Positions 8,875 through 19,300 of a stretch of 64,000 nucleotides of DNA are shown here, piece after piece. Made by a program: the position numbers and the translations under genes. Position 1 is the first letter of the stretch. Every line of letters starts with the position of its first letter. The notes under the pieces are model-generated. The model had not been told where the DNA came from, ran no database searches, and saw only the letters and a list, made by a program, of their open reading frames with translations. The stretch comes from Bacillus sp. HSf4 (lineage in GTDB: Bacteria > Bacillota > Bacilli > Bacillales > Bacillaceae): positions 2,344,001 to 2,408,000 of the forward strand of contig NZ_CP120679.1 in assembly GCF_029537375.1 (NCBI RefSeq). Reading direction: 5' to 3'.

Positions 8875-9259
8875 GGTATATATTGACGGAGCAAGCGCCG
8901 GCGATCCGGGCCTTTCCGGACTTGGCATCTTTATTAAAAACGGGGCACAGTCTGAATCATTTTCTCTGCCCGCCGGCCGATTAAGCAATCACGAAGCGGA
9001 ATTTTCGGCTCTGATCGAAGGGATGAAGCTTTGCGCCGAAAGGCAGTACCCGATTGTTTCGTTTCGAACAGACTCTGAGATCGTTGAGCGTGCAGCGGAT
9101 TTGGAATTTGTCAAGAACGAGGCATTCAAGCCTTACCTTGATGAAATTCTCCGTCTGAAGAAAGCTTTCGATTTGTTTTTTATTAAATGGATCCCTTCCA
9201 AAGACAATCAGACGGCTGACAAATTGGCGAAACAAGCGATTTTGCTCAATTCCGAGTAA
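8864..9259 (+). CDS. ypdQ: RNase HI-like protein YpdQ
   Basis: 131 residues, a minimal RNase HI fold. All four catalytic acidic positions are visible: [26 protein letters not shown] and [10 protein letters not shown]. The B. subtilis homologue has been reported as lacking RNase H activity despite the fold, so the substrate stays open. The ATG at 8864 follows AAAGGAG and lies inside the 3' end of ypdP. Confidence 0.82.
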   Translation: MPVEVYIDGASAGDPGLSGLGIFIKNGAQSESFSLPAGRLSNHEAEFSALIEGMKLCAERQYPIVSFRTDSEIVERAADLEFVKNEAFKPYLDEILRLKKAFDLFFIKWIPSKDNQTADKLAKQAILLNSE

Positions 9260-9301
9260 AAGCGGCTTTTTTTGCGCATCATAGTCCTTGAGGTGGTTCA
9301 A

Positions 9302-9448
9302 GTGGATAAACAACAGCCTGCCGGAAAAGGCCGTCTGACCGGCGGAGTTACGCCGCAGGGAGACATTGTCACAAACCGGCATAACCAGCACACAGATCCA
9401 AAAACCGAGCTTGAAAACAGGGCGAAAAAAAGCAATACAAAACATTAG
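9302..9448 (+). CDS. sspL: Small acid-soluble spore protein L (SspL)
   Basis: 48 residues. The block GKGRLTGGVTPQGD followed by HTDPKTELENRAKKSNTK matches B. subtilis SspL closely. It is a minor SASP made in the forespore under SigG. The GTG start follows GAGGTGG. A possible SigG promoter (GAGTA, 18 bp, CATCATA at 9254-9283) overlaps the ypdQ stop, but it would leave a very short leader, so I give it little weight. Too short for standard length cut-offs. Confidence 0.9.
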   Translation: MDKQQPAGKGRLTGGVTPQGDIVTNRHNQHTDPKTELENRAKKSNTKH

Positions 9449-9484
9449 AGAGATCGATTGTTTAACCGATCTCTCTTTTTTCCA
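9447..9484. terminator. Terminator of sspL, overlapping the end of ypcP
   Basis: GAGAGATCG ... CGATCTCTC followed by six T. It begins at the sspL stop codon and runs into the convergent ypcP 3' end. Confidence 0.85.
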
Positions 9485-10349
9485 TTTTTATAAGCAGTGG
9501 TTCAATGCCCCTGATCTGATGCATTCTCAGCATGTCCCTGGCCTTGTCAAGCGACAGCGAAAAGTCGGCATCTTCCAATGAACACGACAGCGGCACATCG
9601 CATTTGATTTCAGCGAGTATTTTAGACAGTTTGAGGTCTTCAAGGCTTTCGGCGATTTTCTTCTGCTGGCTTTTTGTCAGCTGATCGAGGTTTTCAAGCA
9701 TCTTTTCCACGGTTGAATACTCCCTGATCAGCTTGTAAGCCGTTTTTTCGCCGATTCCTTTGACACCGGGATAATTGTCGCTAGCATCCCCCATCAGCGC
9801 TTTAACATCGATCAGAGCATTCGGCTCGATGCCTGTTTCTTCAACAAATGTATCTTTTGTATACACTTTGTAGTTGCCGATCCCTTTTTGCATCAATGCG
9901 ACTTTGACAGTGCCAGCCAAAAGCTGCAGCAAGTCTTTATCTCCCGTGAGGATGGTGATATCCGCTTTTTCGCGGAACAGCGCTGACAGCGTGCCGATAC
10001 AGTCATCCGCTTCAAACCCCGCGAGGCCAATGTTTAAAACACCCAGCTCTGCTGCGGCTTCCTTTGCCAGGTCAAACTGGGGAACCAATTCAAGCGGCGG
10101 CTCGCCGCGATTTGCTTTATAATCCTTAAATAAATCATTGCGGTATGTTTTGCTCCCCATATCCCAGCAGCAGACGACATGGCTCGGTTGAAACGCCTCC
10201 ACCGCCGTCAGCATATGCTTTAAAAAGCCGTGAACCCCGTTTGTGGGAATTCCTTTATCATTCATCATAAAATTCCGGTGTACCGCCGTTGCGAAGAACG
10301 ACCGGAATAAGAGCGCCATCCCGTCAATAAGCAGCAGCTTCTTCGTCAT
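9462..10349 (-). CDS. ypcP: 5'-3' exonuclease / flap endonuclease-like YpcP
   Basis: 295 residues. It is the stand-alone version of the PolA N-terminal nuclease domain: DGMALLFR and NYPGVKGIGEKTA are the N-terminal metal-site and helix-hairpin-helix motifs, with EADDCIG and TGDKDLLQL supplying acidic metal ligands. It would remove RNA primers or flaps during lagging-strand maturation, partly redundant with PolA. The start at 10349 (ATG) follows AAAGGAAG; GTG at 10352 is possible. Confidence 0.92.
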   Translation of the reverse strand: MTKKLLLIDGMALLFRSFFATAVHRNFMMNDKGIPTNGVHGFLKHMLTAVEAFQPSHVVCCWDMGSKTYRNDLFKDYKANRGEPPLELVPQFDLAKEAAAELGVLNIGLAGFEADDCIGTLSALFREKADITILTGDKDLLQLLAGTVKVALMQKGIGNYKVYTKDTFVEETGIEPNALIDVKALMGDASDNYPGVKGIGEKTAYKLIREYSTVEKMLENLDQLTKSQQKKIAESLEDLKLSKILAEIKCDVPLSCSLEDADFSLSLDKARDMLRMHQIRGIEPLLIKMEKREIG

Positions 10350-10384
10350 CACTTTAAAACTTCCTTTCACTATACAATGCACCT

Positions 10385-10412
10385 ATTGTACCACAGGAGC
10401 AAAAATGATCAA
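10385..10412 (-). promoter_or_regulatory. Promoter of ypcP
   Basis: On the minus strand, TTGATC (10407-10412), 16-bp spacer, TACAAT (10385-10390) with an upstream TG. It partly overlaps the terminator of the gene before it. Confidence 0.6.
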
Positions 10413-10437
10413 AACAGCGCCCAAGGACGCTGTTTTG
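10411..10437 (-). terminator. Terminator of the SASP-like small gene
   Basis: AAAACAGCG ... CGCTGTTTT, 9-bp stem. The T-run after it is broken, so efficiency is uncertain. Confidence 0.6.
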
Positions 10438-10442
10438 ATTGG

Positions 10443-10592
10443 TTATTCCTGATGGTTTTTCTTGTTTGAGATCATCTTCGCGGCTTCCATTTGCGCATAA
10501 GAATCAGAAGAAAACTCGGTATTAAAACCGTTTTTCTTTTTAGCGTTATTGTTGCGCTGCGCATTTGCATTGCCGAGCTTTGTTCTTCCCAT
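10443..10592 (-). CDS. Small SASP-like protein (gamma-type-like motif)
   Basis: 49 residues, rich in Asn, Lys and Ala. The middle part, GFNTEFSSDSYAQ, resembles the FGTEFASETNAQ repeat of gamma-type SASPs (SspE), and NANAQRNNNAKKK precedes it. If right, it is a spore-core protein degraded at germination for amino acids. The ribosome site GGAGGTGAAGG is strong. It sits between ypcP and ypbS with its own terminator. The motif match is partial, so the functional call is tentative; that it is a gene is better supported. Confidence 0.6.
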   Translation of the reverse strand: MGRTKLGNANAQRNNNAKKKNGFNTEFSSDSYAQMEAAKMISNKKNHQE

Positions 10593-10670
10593 TAACCTTC
10601 ACCTCCAGCGGGCGGCTTGGATCTATTTTTTGCAATAAATCGAAAGCGCACTCGCGGAAGGATCAACCAG

Positions 10671-10940
10671 CTATGCGCGCGCGCTTTTACGGCTGACATA
10701 TTCCTCGATCATTTCTTTGGTTACAAGCCGCCTTTCCGGGACGATGCCCTTCTTGGACAGTTCGTTCATTTTCGCCGTAATGTGATTGATGTTCTCGGTG
10801 GAAAACGGTTCATGTCGTTCACACTTGATCACGGCTTCCTCTATCGCTTTTTCTCTTTCCTGTTCGAGAAGAATGAACGCCTTGATATGCTGGTGCTGTT
10901 TTTTGGAATGTGCTGTAATCGCTTTATGGACGTCTGTCAT
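10671..10940 (-). CDS. ypbS: DUF2533 family protein YpbS
   Basis: 89-residue, highly charged, helical protein with His/Lys-rich N-terminus and no membrane segment. Size and position between ypcP and dynA match B. subtilis YpbS. Function unknown. An AAGGGG ribosome site precedes the ATG. Confidence 0.75.
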   Translation of the reverse strand: MTDVHKAITAHSKKQHQHIKAFILLEQEREKAIEEAVIKCERHEPFSTENINHITAKMNELSKKGIVPERRLVTKEMIEEYVSRKSARA

Positions 10941-11007
10941 CGGTTTATCCCCTTCTCTTTTTATTTAGTCTATCATGCTTTCTTTCATGTATCCACATTC
11001 AAATTGG

Positions 11008-14000
11008 CTATGAATCGATCCCGGAGAGCCATTCACCCGCTGACGTATAGGCCTTTTCGATTTTGTCCCTGTCACCGCTTTCTAAAGGTTCGTGGAAATA
11101 CGTTTCTTTTTGCTCGCTGATCTGCGTGAAAGCGGCCTGAACAGCAGCCTCCTCCAGATGGCGCGCGCTTTTTTCGGCGCGGCTGAAAAAAGCCTGTTTT
11201 TGCTCTTCAACCCAGTCGGCTGTTATCTCGGAAAGCTTTGAGGTGAGCGCTTCGATCAGCCTCGCTTTTCCATTTTGCTGAAAAAATGACTTCGGTGCTT
11301 TGAATGGTTTCAGCTCATCTTTAAACAATCCCTCATCTGCCGGAGGCTCCGCCCATTCTGCGCTGTTGCCTTCCGGAGACTCTGGGGCGATATGAACGGA
11401 AAAGTATGGATTGTCCGCTATTCTCTGCTTGATGGCCGCAATCCACTGCTTGTCGGTGATGCTGATCATCTCCTGCTCCAGCCGAATGTCGAGGGCTTTC
11501 AGTTCCTGCACGCATTCAAACGCATACTCCTTCAAACAGCTTTTCAAAGCTTTTTGCAGATTGTGCAGCCAACTCCCGTTTTGCAGGCCGGGATGAATCG
11601 CTGCTTTGAACAAATCATGCGCATAAAAAGACAGGCGCTGCTTCATATAATAAAATTGCTCTTCGATATCTTTTTCGATCATCTGAAAAACGGCGGACCC
11701 TTTTTCGACCTCGGCTATCGCTGTGCATGCGGCTTCATAGGCCTTCGCGATTCGCTTTTTCTCGGCTTCCGCTTCTTGTGCGGAGCGATGGAGAGAGCGG
11801 CGGAGCTGAATCACTGTCTCGCACAGCTTTTTGCCTTCATATATCAGCTGATCGACGGCCGCTTTTGTCAAGCCGTTTTCAATAAAATCGTCGAGCGCTT
11901 TTTTCAAGAAGCCGAAATCGTTAAACGACGAGGATTGACCGCTCAGTTCCTGTTTGCTTGAGACGTGATAGAAATGCGGATGCTGAATCCCTTCTTTCAG
12001 AAGCTCTCCCCTCACATATTCTTCGACTGTCCTCAATTCTTGCGAGCTTTCAGCCAGATCTGCCGCGTTTAAAATAAAGAACATTTTATCCAAGCTGAAA
12101 GCGTCTTTGATTAATCCAAGCTTTCGCAAAAACGACCGGTCCGCTTTGGAAAACGCATGCTGGTAATATGTGAGGTAAAGGAGGGCGTCAGCATCTTTCA
12201 TATACTGAAAAGCGAGCTCAGTATGCCGCTTGTTGACGCTATTGGCCCCTGGCGTGTCGACAATCGTGATTCCTTTATCGGTGACAGGTGTGTGCAAATA
12301 GACGGTCACTTCCCGCACGACGCAGGCCGTTTCCTCTTCAGCCACATAGGGCTTTAGCTCGCCTGAGGCAATCGTTAATATATCCTGGCTTATGATAAAG
12401 TCGCGGAATCGTTGATACGCCTTGGCAAAATGTTCTGTGATGAGACGTTCATCATCATCGAGCTTGCCTTTTTTCAATAGGTGCTCAAGCTTTTCCGCAA
12501 GAGTGCCTCTTTTTAGAGCGGATATTTTCCCATCTAAAAGCTGATCCAGTTCGGCGGCGATTTCCGCTTCTGTTTTAAAGGATACATCAGCCGTCCCGTC
12601 TTGTTTGGCTCCCTTCGGTTTTGTGATTTTATTGATCGTTGCCGTTGTCGGCGTCGGAGAGGACGGGAGCACTTTTTGGCCGCAGAGCGCGTTGGCAAAA
12701 GAGGATTTGCCTGAACTGAAAGCGCCGAAAAGCGCCAATGTGAACTGTCTTGACTGAAGCCGCTCCGTTTTTTGCAAAAATGCCTCCCTCTGCTTTTGTA
12801 AAATCGGGATGCCTTCTAGATGACGGGCGAGCTCTGCAAATTTTTCCATGTATTCTGAAACGTTCATTTTTTGTATCTGTGTCTTTTCCGCAATGTCTGT
12901 TTTTTGGGAAATTCCGCTGTCACAAGGCGCGGCGGTCGCAAATGAATCTAGCACCGCCGCTTTTTCGGCCGCGTACCAGCCGCCTTGATCGGTGCCGTCT
13001 CCTCCGTTTTCCCACAGCTCCCAAAGACGTTTTGCCTTTTGATATGATTGCTGCTGCTGCTTCAGCCGTTCTTCTAATGCGGCGAGCTTCGCTTTTTCTT
13101 CTTCATATTTGCCTGTTGCCACCTCCATGGCCCGCATTTCGTTTTGCTCCAGCAAGCTTCTAAACTGATCAATGAGCGGCTGGGCGCTCCGTTTTGCCTC
13201 TCTTCTGATGTTTTCAGCCAGATCCTTTGTATAGTTCAGCACATATTCAGACGTCAGTGAAGCCCCTTTTTTCAGCGAACGGAGCAAGTGGTCTTCACCT
13301 ATGTCTGTCGTGAACTGCAAAGTTTGCTGCAGCAAATCATCGCTCTTAACCTCATAGCGGTTCATGTACGTTTTCAACACTTCTATGATGTGCCAGTCGA
13401 TTTCAGCCTGGACCCTATTTTGGACGTCTGAAAGAAAGGCTTTTTTGCGCTTTTGTTTTTCTTCAAGCGTTTTCGTTTTGCTGAAAATAAACCCTTTTTT
13501 AAAGCCTTTATCGGTTGATTCCAAATAGGATGCTGCAAGCTCCCTCATATGAAATGGGGTTACATTCGCATTTTGAATGATGGTTTGGATTTCTTTTCTG
13601 ATTTGTTCCTCCGCCTGTAGACGTTGATCTGCGGATTTGGCCAGCTGCTCATTCAGCGACTCGACTATGTTGGCCTGGGAAGCGGTTTCTTCGGCAAGGG
13701 ATGAGTCCTCATCAGTGATGAGCATCTCAGCATGCTCATTCATTAAACGGACCACTTTTTGCTCGGTATAGGAATCCAATTGTTGTCCAGCCTGATGCTG
13801 CAGGCGCTTCATCACGTCACGCAGCCGCTTGAATTCATTAAGAGGGTGTTCAATATCTGTTACCGATGTAAAAAAGAGATGATCCTCGCCGATTCCCTCT
13901 TTCTTCAGCATGTTAAGGACCTCATGTTTATAGCTGGCGAAATCCGTTTCTGTTTCATCGTGACGGTCAACTTGGTTGACGATAAAGTAGATGTTCGGAA

Positions 14001-14574
14001 TTTTTTCTTTTATTGAACGAAGAAAATTGATGTTTTCCTCAGAGTGGACGTGATTGTAATGAACGACATAAAACAGTGCATCGGCCTGATGAAGAATCGA
14101 AGAGGCCGACAGAAAATGGGCGTCATCTGTTGAATCAATTCCGGGCGTGTCAATCAGGACGGCGTGAGGCTCGAGTCCGGAAAACGGCCCCTCGATTTCC
14201 ACCATTTCAATTTGGCTGCCATCCTTGCAGTAGGCCTGCACTTTTTGTTTGTCATAAGCGCCCTTTAGCTCGGCGTATTTCCCATCGGTCGTGTGGAGCG
14301 CGGTTTTCAATTCTCCCCGGCGGACGAGGACGAGATTCGCGCTTGTCGGAATCGGACTGGTCGGCAAAACGTCTTCCTGAAGCAGCGCGTTGACCAAAGA
14401 CGATTTTCCCGCCGAATAGTGGCCGGTTAAAGCGATGTAAACTTCTCTTTTTAGCCATTTTCGGATGATGCCCGCAAGCTGTGCCGCCCGCTTGTGATCT
14501 CCGTTTTTCTTCAGCTCGCTGAAAACAGCTCCGGCTCTTTTCGCCAGATCGTCTTTTATGTTGATGTGTGCCAT
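11008..14574 (-). CDS. dynA: Dynamin-like membrane-remodelling GTPase DynA
   Basis: 1188 residues, close to the 1193 of B. subtilis DynA. It is a natural fusion of two dynamin-like units. The first has a P-loop GHYSAGKSS (residues 51-59), DTPGIDS near 140 and NQVDRHD near 200. The second has GAFSSGKSS near 615 and DTPGANS near 765. Long coiled helical stretches follow each GTPase domain. DynA tethers and fuses membranes and helps cells resist phage and membrane damage. It stands alone, with ypbS downstream and a tiny membrane-protein gene upstream. Confidence 0.95.
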   Translation of the reverse strand: MAHINIKDDLAKRAGAVFSELKKNGDHKRAAQLAGIIRKWLKREVYIALTGHYSAGKSSLVNALLQEDVLPTSPIPTSANLVLVRRGELKTALHTTDGKYAELKGAYDKQKVQAYCKDGSQIEMVEIEGPFSGLEPHAVLIDTPGIDSTDDAHFLSASSILHQADALFYVVHYNHVHSEENINFLRSIKEKIPNIYFIVNQVDRHDETETDFASYKHEVLNMLKKEGIGEDHLFFTSVTDIEHPLNEFKRLRDVMKRLQHQAGQQLDSYTEQKVVRLMNEHAEMLITDEDSSLAEETASQANIVESLNEQLAKSADQRLQAEEQIRKEIQTIIQNANVTPFHMRELAASYLESTDKGFKKGFIFSKTKTLEEKQKRKKAFLSDVQNRVQAEIDWHIIEVLKTYMNRYEVKSDDLLQQTLQFTTDIGEDHLLRSLKKGASLTSEYVLNYTKDLAENIRREAKRSAQPLIDQFRSLLEQNEMRAMEVATGKYEEEKAKLAALEERLKQQQQSYQKAKRLWELWENGGDGTDQGGWYAAEKAAVLDSFATAAPCDSGISQKTDIAEKTQIQKMNVSEYMEKFAELARHLEGIPILQKQREAFLQKTERLQSRQFTLALFGAFSSGKSSFANALCGQKVLPSSPTPTTATINKITKPKGAKQDGTADVSFKTEAEIAAELDQLLDGKISALKRGTLAEKLEHLLKKGKLDDDERLITEHFAKAYQRFRDFIISQDILTIASGELKPYVAEEETACVVREVTVYLHTPVTDKGITIVDTPGANSVNKRHTELAFQYMKDADALLYLTYYQHAFSKADRSFLRKLGLIKDAFSLDKMFFILNAADLAESSQELRTVEEYVRGELLKEGIQHPHFYHVSSKQELSGQSSSFNDFGFLKKALDDFIENGLTKAAVDQLIYEGKKLCETVIQLRRSLHRSAQEAEAEKKRIAKAYEAACTAIAEVEKGSAVFQMIEKDIEEQFYYMKQRLSFYAHDLFKAAIHPGLQNGSWLHNLQKALKSCLKEYAFECVQELKALDIRLEQEMISITDKQWIAAIKQRIADNPYFSVHIAPESPEGNSAEWAEPPADEGLFKDELKPFKAPKSFFQQNGKARLIEALTSKLSEITADWVEEQKQAFFSRAEKSARHLEEAAVQAAFTQISEQKETYFHEPLESGDRDKIEKAYTSAGEWLSGIDS

Positions 14575-14691
14575 GATTCTTACCCCTTTTATGCTTTGTT
14601 GTTAGCCACCTTAGCCCTTTTCCCCCATTTTACACAACATTTGTGTACTTTTGTTCACATTTTGCAAGAAAACATAAAAAAAGCCGCCGTT

Positions 14692-14711
14692 ACAGCAGCT
14701 TTGCTTTATTT
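14692..14711 (-). terminator. Terminator after the 29-residue membrane peptide gene
   Basis: On the minus strand, AGCTGCTG, a 3-nt loop and CGGCGGCT (two G-U pairs), then seven T. Confidence 0.7.
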
Positions 14712-14800
14712 TATGCGGAGCGCTTGGCTATCCCCTTTAAGACAAACCCGATCAATAAGCTGTATGTACTCACAGCTGCCAGAAGAAAAAACATCGTCAT
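14711..14800 (-). CDS. 29-residue single-span membrane peptide
   Basis: Encodes MTMFFLLAAVSTYSLLIG followed by a short basic tail, KRSA. One hydrophobic helix with a positively charged C-terminus suggests a membrane peptide with its tail inside. A GGTGAG ribosome site lies 5 bp upstream, and an intrinsic terminator follows the stop directly, which supports a real gene. No homologue recognised; function unknown. Confidence 0.5.
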   Translation of the reverse strand: MTMFFLLAAVSTYSLLIGFVLKGIAKRSA

Positions 14801-14862
14801 AATCGCTCACCATCCTGTAATGAGAATGTTTTTCATTATTATACACGAGGTGAGAATCATTT

Positions 14863-15366
14863 TCAATGGCATAATTCTTTCAGCGCCCTTTCTTCGGCAC
14901 GGATGCGGATCAACATCAAGACGGCATTTGAAACCGTGAATATTACTGCGGTTAAATACGCCTGAAACAGCAAGGGAAGGAGAAGCAATTCAAGGGCTAC
15001 AGCCACATAATTCGGATGTCTGATCCACCGGTACGGACCTTTTCGAATAAGATCCGTTCTTGGGATGATGAGAATTTTTGTGTTCCAGCACTTTCCTAAA
15101 GAAAACAGTGACCAGTAGCGAAGCACCTGAACGAGGACAAGCCCCGCCAAAATGAGCGCTGCAGATGGTGCGGTTCCGCGCTGAAAAATGATATGTTCCC
15201 AAATCAAAGAAATGAAAAAGAGGACATGCATGGCGACGATATACGGATAGTGGTACTTGCCGTATTCGACAGCCCCCCGCTTGAACGCGTATTTTTCATT
15301 GCGCTTTGCAACCGCAAGCTCAATCAGCCGCTGGCCGATAAAGATGATCACAATCGTCCAAAACAT
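14863..15366 (-). CDS. ypbQ: Isoprenylcysteine carboxyl methyltransferase-type enzyme YpbQ
   Basis: 167 residues, four to five membrane helices, with the ICMT signature GPYRWIRHPNY near residue 120 and a following Glu. In B. subtilis this protein (BpsB) methylates the alkylpyrones made by the partner polyketide synthase. ATG at 15366 follows GAGAG; a GTG at 15375 overlapping the bcsA stop is possible. It immediately follows bcsA on the minus strand. Confidence 0.88.
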   Translation of the reverse strand: MFWTIVIIFIGQRLIELAVAKRNEKYAFKRGAVEYGKYHYPYIVAMHVLFFISLIWEHIIFQRGTAPSAALILAGLVLVQVLRYWSLFSLGKCWNTKILIIPRTDLIRKGPYRWIRHPNYVAVALELLLLPLLFQAYLTAVIFTVSNAVLMLIRIRAEERALKELCH

Positions 15367-15367
15367 G

Positions 15368-16471
15368 TCAACCACTCTCTTTTTGCGTCCATTCTATCAG
15401 GAGAAGTTCTGAAGAGAAGCCCGGACCCAGCGCTCCCATAAGACCGTATGTTCCTGATGGGAGGGTGTTGTTTAGCATATACTCTTTGAGACAATACAAA
15501 ACGGTTGCCGAAGACATATTGCCGTGCTTCGCCAAAATCTTCCGTGAGCTTTCAAGGTGTTTTTCAGAAAAACCCAGACTTTCTATATAGGCATCAAGCA
15601 CTTTTTTTCCGCCCGGATGAGCTAAAAACACCTCGATGTCGCGAAAACCGACATGCTTCTGCTTGAGAAAGGCTTCTACATCCGTCTTAAAATGGGTCTT
15701 GATCAAGGACGGAATATCCCGGGAAAAAACGACTTGAAAACCACTGTTTGCAATCTCCCAGCCCATCACATCTTCAGTGTGTTTTAAAGTGACCGATTGT
15801 GAACCCCGCACTTCCGGAAGCGTGTGAAGCTTGGAGAAAGCGGTCTCCGCTTTTGTTCCGCACATTAAAACAGCGGCAATTCCATCGCCGAATAGCGATG
15901 TGCCGATGAGATTGCTTTTCGTTTTATCCTGTACTTGAAATGTCAAACTGCACAGCTCCGCCGCGATGACGAGGACATGGGCCTTCGGAAAGGCTTTGCA
16001 GTACTCAAATGCACGGGCAATGCCTGATGCTCCTCCCGCACACCCGAGCCCCCAGATCGGAATGCGCTTCGTCCGATTTGAAAAGGGAAGAATGTTCATG
16101 AGTCTCGCTTCTATGCTGGGAGTTGAAATGCCGGTTGACGACACAAAAAAAACCGCTTCAATGTTTTCAAAAGGGCATTCATCTGTAAGAAACCGCTCAT
16201 CGGTTAAGCACTTTGTGACGGCATCGGCACTGTGCTGAAGAGCCGTCTCTATGTACGCCTGATTTTTTTCCCTGAAGCTCTTTTCTTCTTTATACCATTC
16301 CAAAGGCATGACAAACTGCCTTGACTCGATTTCTCCATTTTTGAATGAAGCGAGCAGGCGATCAATGTCTTTAAAAGAATGTTTGAACATCTCCTTGGCA
16401 AATCGTGCGGCCTCTTCCTGATCCACATGAAAACGGGGAATGCTTGTTCCCGCCGATACGATATAGGCCAT
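15368..16471 (-). CDS. bcsA: Type III polyketide synthase (chalcone synthase-like) BcsA
   Basis: 367 residues. Type III PKS motifs are clear: catalytic Cys in WGLGCAGGASG near residue 146, His in FLAHPGGKK near 289 and Asn in KHGNMSSAT near 322. It condenses fatty acyl-CoA with malonyl-CoA to alkylpyrones in B. subtilis. The start follows AGAGGTGGTGCT. It forms a two-gene operon with ypbQ, the methyltransferase. Confidence 0.93.
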   Translation of the reverse strand: MAYIVSAGTSIPRFHVDQEEAARFAKEMFKHSFKDIDRLLASFKNGEIESRQFVMPLEWYKEEKSFREKNQAYIETALQHSADAVTKCLTDERFLTDECPFENIEAVFFVSSTGISTPSIEARLMNILPFSNRTKRIPIWGLGCAGGASGIARAFEYCKAFPKAHVLVIAAELCSLTFQVQDKTKSNLIGTSLFGDGIAAVLMCGTKAETAFSKLHTLPEVRGSQSVTLKHTEDVMGWEIANSGFQVVFSRDIPSLIKTHFKTDVEAFLKQKHVGFRDIEVFLAHPGGKKVLDAYIESLGFSEKHLESSRKILAKHGNMSSATVLYCLKEYMLNNTLPSGTYGLMGALGPGFSSELLLIEWTQKESG

Positions 16472-16523
16472 AGCACCACCTCTACCCTACAGCGTCTCCC
16501 AAAAAAAAATCTGTATGCAATCC

Positions 16524-17075
16524 TCATCTGGCTGACTCAAAAAAATAAGCCATCAGCACCTCGTCTTCAAAAATTCCGTTTGCCAAAATTTGTTCCTTTT
16601 GCACACCCTCGATGATGAATCCGCTTTTTTTATATAATGCAAGCGCCGCTTCATTTGAAGGAAACACAGTCAGACACAGCTTATGGAGCGAATGGCGCCT
16701 GCACCAATCGAGTGTGTAGGACATGATTTTTTTGCCGATTCCAAGCCCCTGTGCCCTGCTGTGAAGCCATGTTCTGAACAGGCCGGTGTGCTTTTTCATC
16801 TGAAGTTCGCCGCGGATGACTCGGGCGATTCCATACACCTTTCCGTCCATTTCCACAGCCGCATACATATTATCCTTTTCTCTCATCTCATGGATAAAAG
16901 CCGTTTCTTCCTCAAGCGTCCGCGGACGCTCCTTTTGAATGTAGACGCCGGAATTCATCACATCCGCGACCGCTTCAATGATATCTCCCGCATCTTCCGG
17001 GCGGACGGGGCGGATCACTGCCTCTTTGCCGTCTTTTGTCCAGATGTGTTCGACATGCTCTTTCTCTGTACCCAT
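16524..17075 (-). CDS. GNAT-family N-acetyltransferase
   Basis: 183 residues, a single GNAT domain. The acetyl-CoA-binding motif A reads RAQGLGIGKK near residue 114, followed by SNEAALALYKKSGF. The substrate cannot be read from the sequence. The start at 17075 follows an AGGGGGG stretch; an upstream ATG at 17123 lies in the pbuX terminator and is rejected. The gene sits between bcsA and pbuX, where I recall none in B. subtilis 168. Confidence 0.8.
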   Translation of the reverse strand: MGTEKEHVEHIWTKDGKEAVIRPVRPEDAGDIIEAVADVMNSGVYIQKERPRTLEEETAFIHEMREKDNMYAAVEMDGKVYGIARVIRGELQMKKHTGLFRTWLHSRAQGLGIGKKIMSYTLDWCRRHSLHKLCLTVFPSNEAALALYKKSGFIIEGVQKEQILANGIFEDEVLMAYFFESAR

Positions 17076-17121
17076 CGGATAAGCCCCCCTTTTATACCGA
17101 TAGTATGTCTTTTGACAGAAC

Positions 17122-17147
17122 AAAAAAACCTCACGAATCGTGAGGTT

Positions 17148-17150
<3 letters not shown>
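17122..17150 (-). terminator. Terminator of xpt-pbuX
   Basis: AAACCTCACGA / TCGTGAGGTTT and six T on the minus strand, beginning at the pbuX stop. Confidence 0.85.
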
Positions 17151-19060
<1,910 letters not shown>

Positions 19061-19084
19061 TTATTGAAATGCCCTTTAACAAAA

Positions 19085-19130
19085 AAAGCATTGCCTGCTC
19101 AGTTCGACATACTGAGCGGGCAATGCTAAA
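19085..19130 (-). terminator. Riboswitch-controlled terminator of xpt-pbuX
   Basis: A 16-bp near-perfect stem (arms at 19087-19102 and 19112-19127) followed by seven T on the minus strand. It lies between the aptamer and the xpt start, as the expression platform of the guanine riboswitch should. Confidence 0.92.
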
Positions 19131-19177
19131 AAAGACGAAAACCGTCTGCTGCATCAAGACGTTCGTTTACATGCGCC

Positions 19178-19246
19178 CACTCATAGTCGGACATTTACGG
19201 TGTCCGGTAGAAACTTGCGTGCCATATCCACGCGATTATACGAGTG
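19178..19246 (-). ncRNA. Guanine-type purine riboswitch aptamer
   Basis: Minus-strand RNA contains the invariant three-way-junction elements: CACTC ... ATAATC at the start, the P2 and P3 loops pairing GGATATGG with CCGTAAATG, and the specifier segment GACTATGAGTG. The specifier pyrimidine is C, which selects guanine, hypoxanthine or xanthine rather than adenine. Ligand binding lets the downstream terminator form and turns xpt-pbuX off. Confidence 0.95.
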
Positions 19247-19260
19247 ATATAATGTATCAA

Positions 19261-19266
19261 ATTATA
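19261..19266 (-). promoter_or_regulatory. -10 box of the xpt promoter
   Basis: Minus-strand TATAAT places the start about 8-10 nt before the aptamer. No good -35 is seen at 17 bp (TCCCAA). Confidence 0.6.
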
Positions 19267-19300
19267 ACAACTTTCGCCCGGATTGGGAAGACTAAAACAA

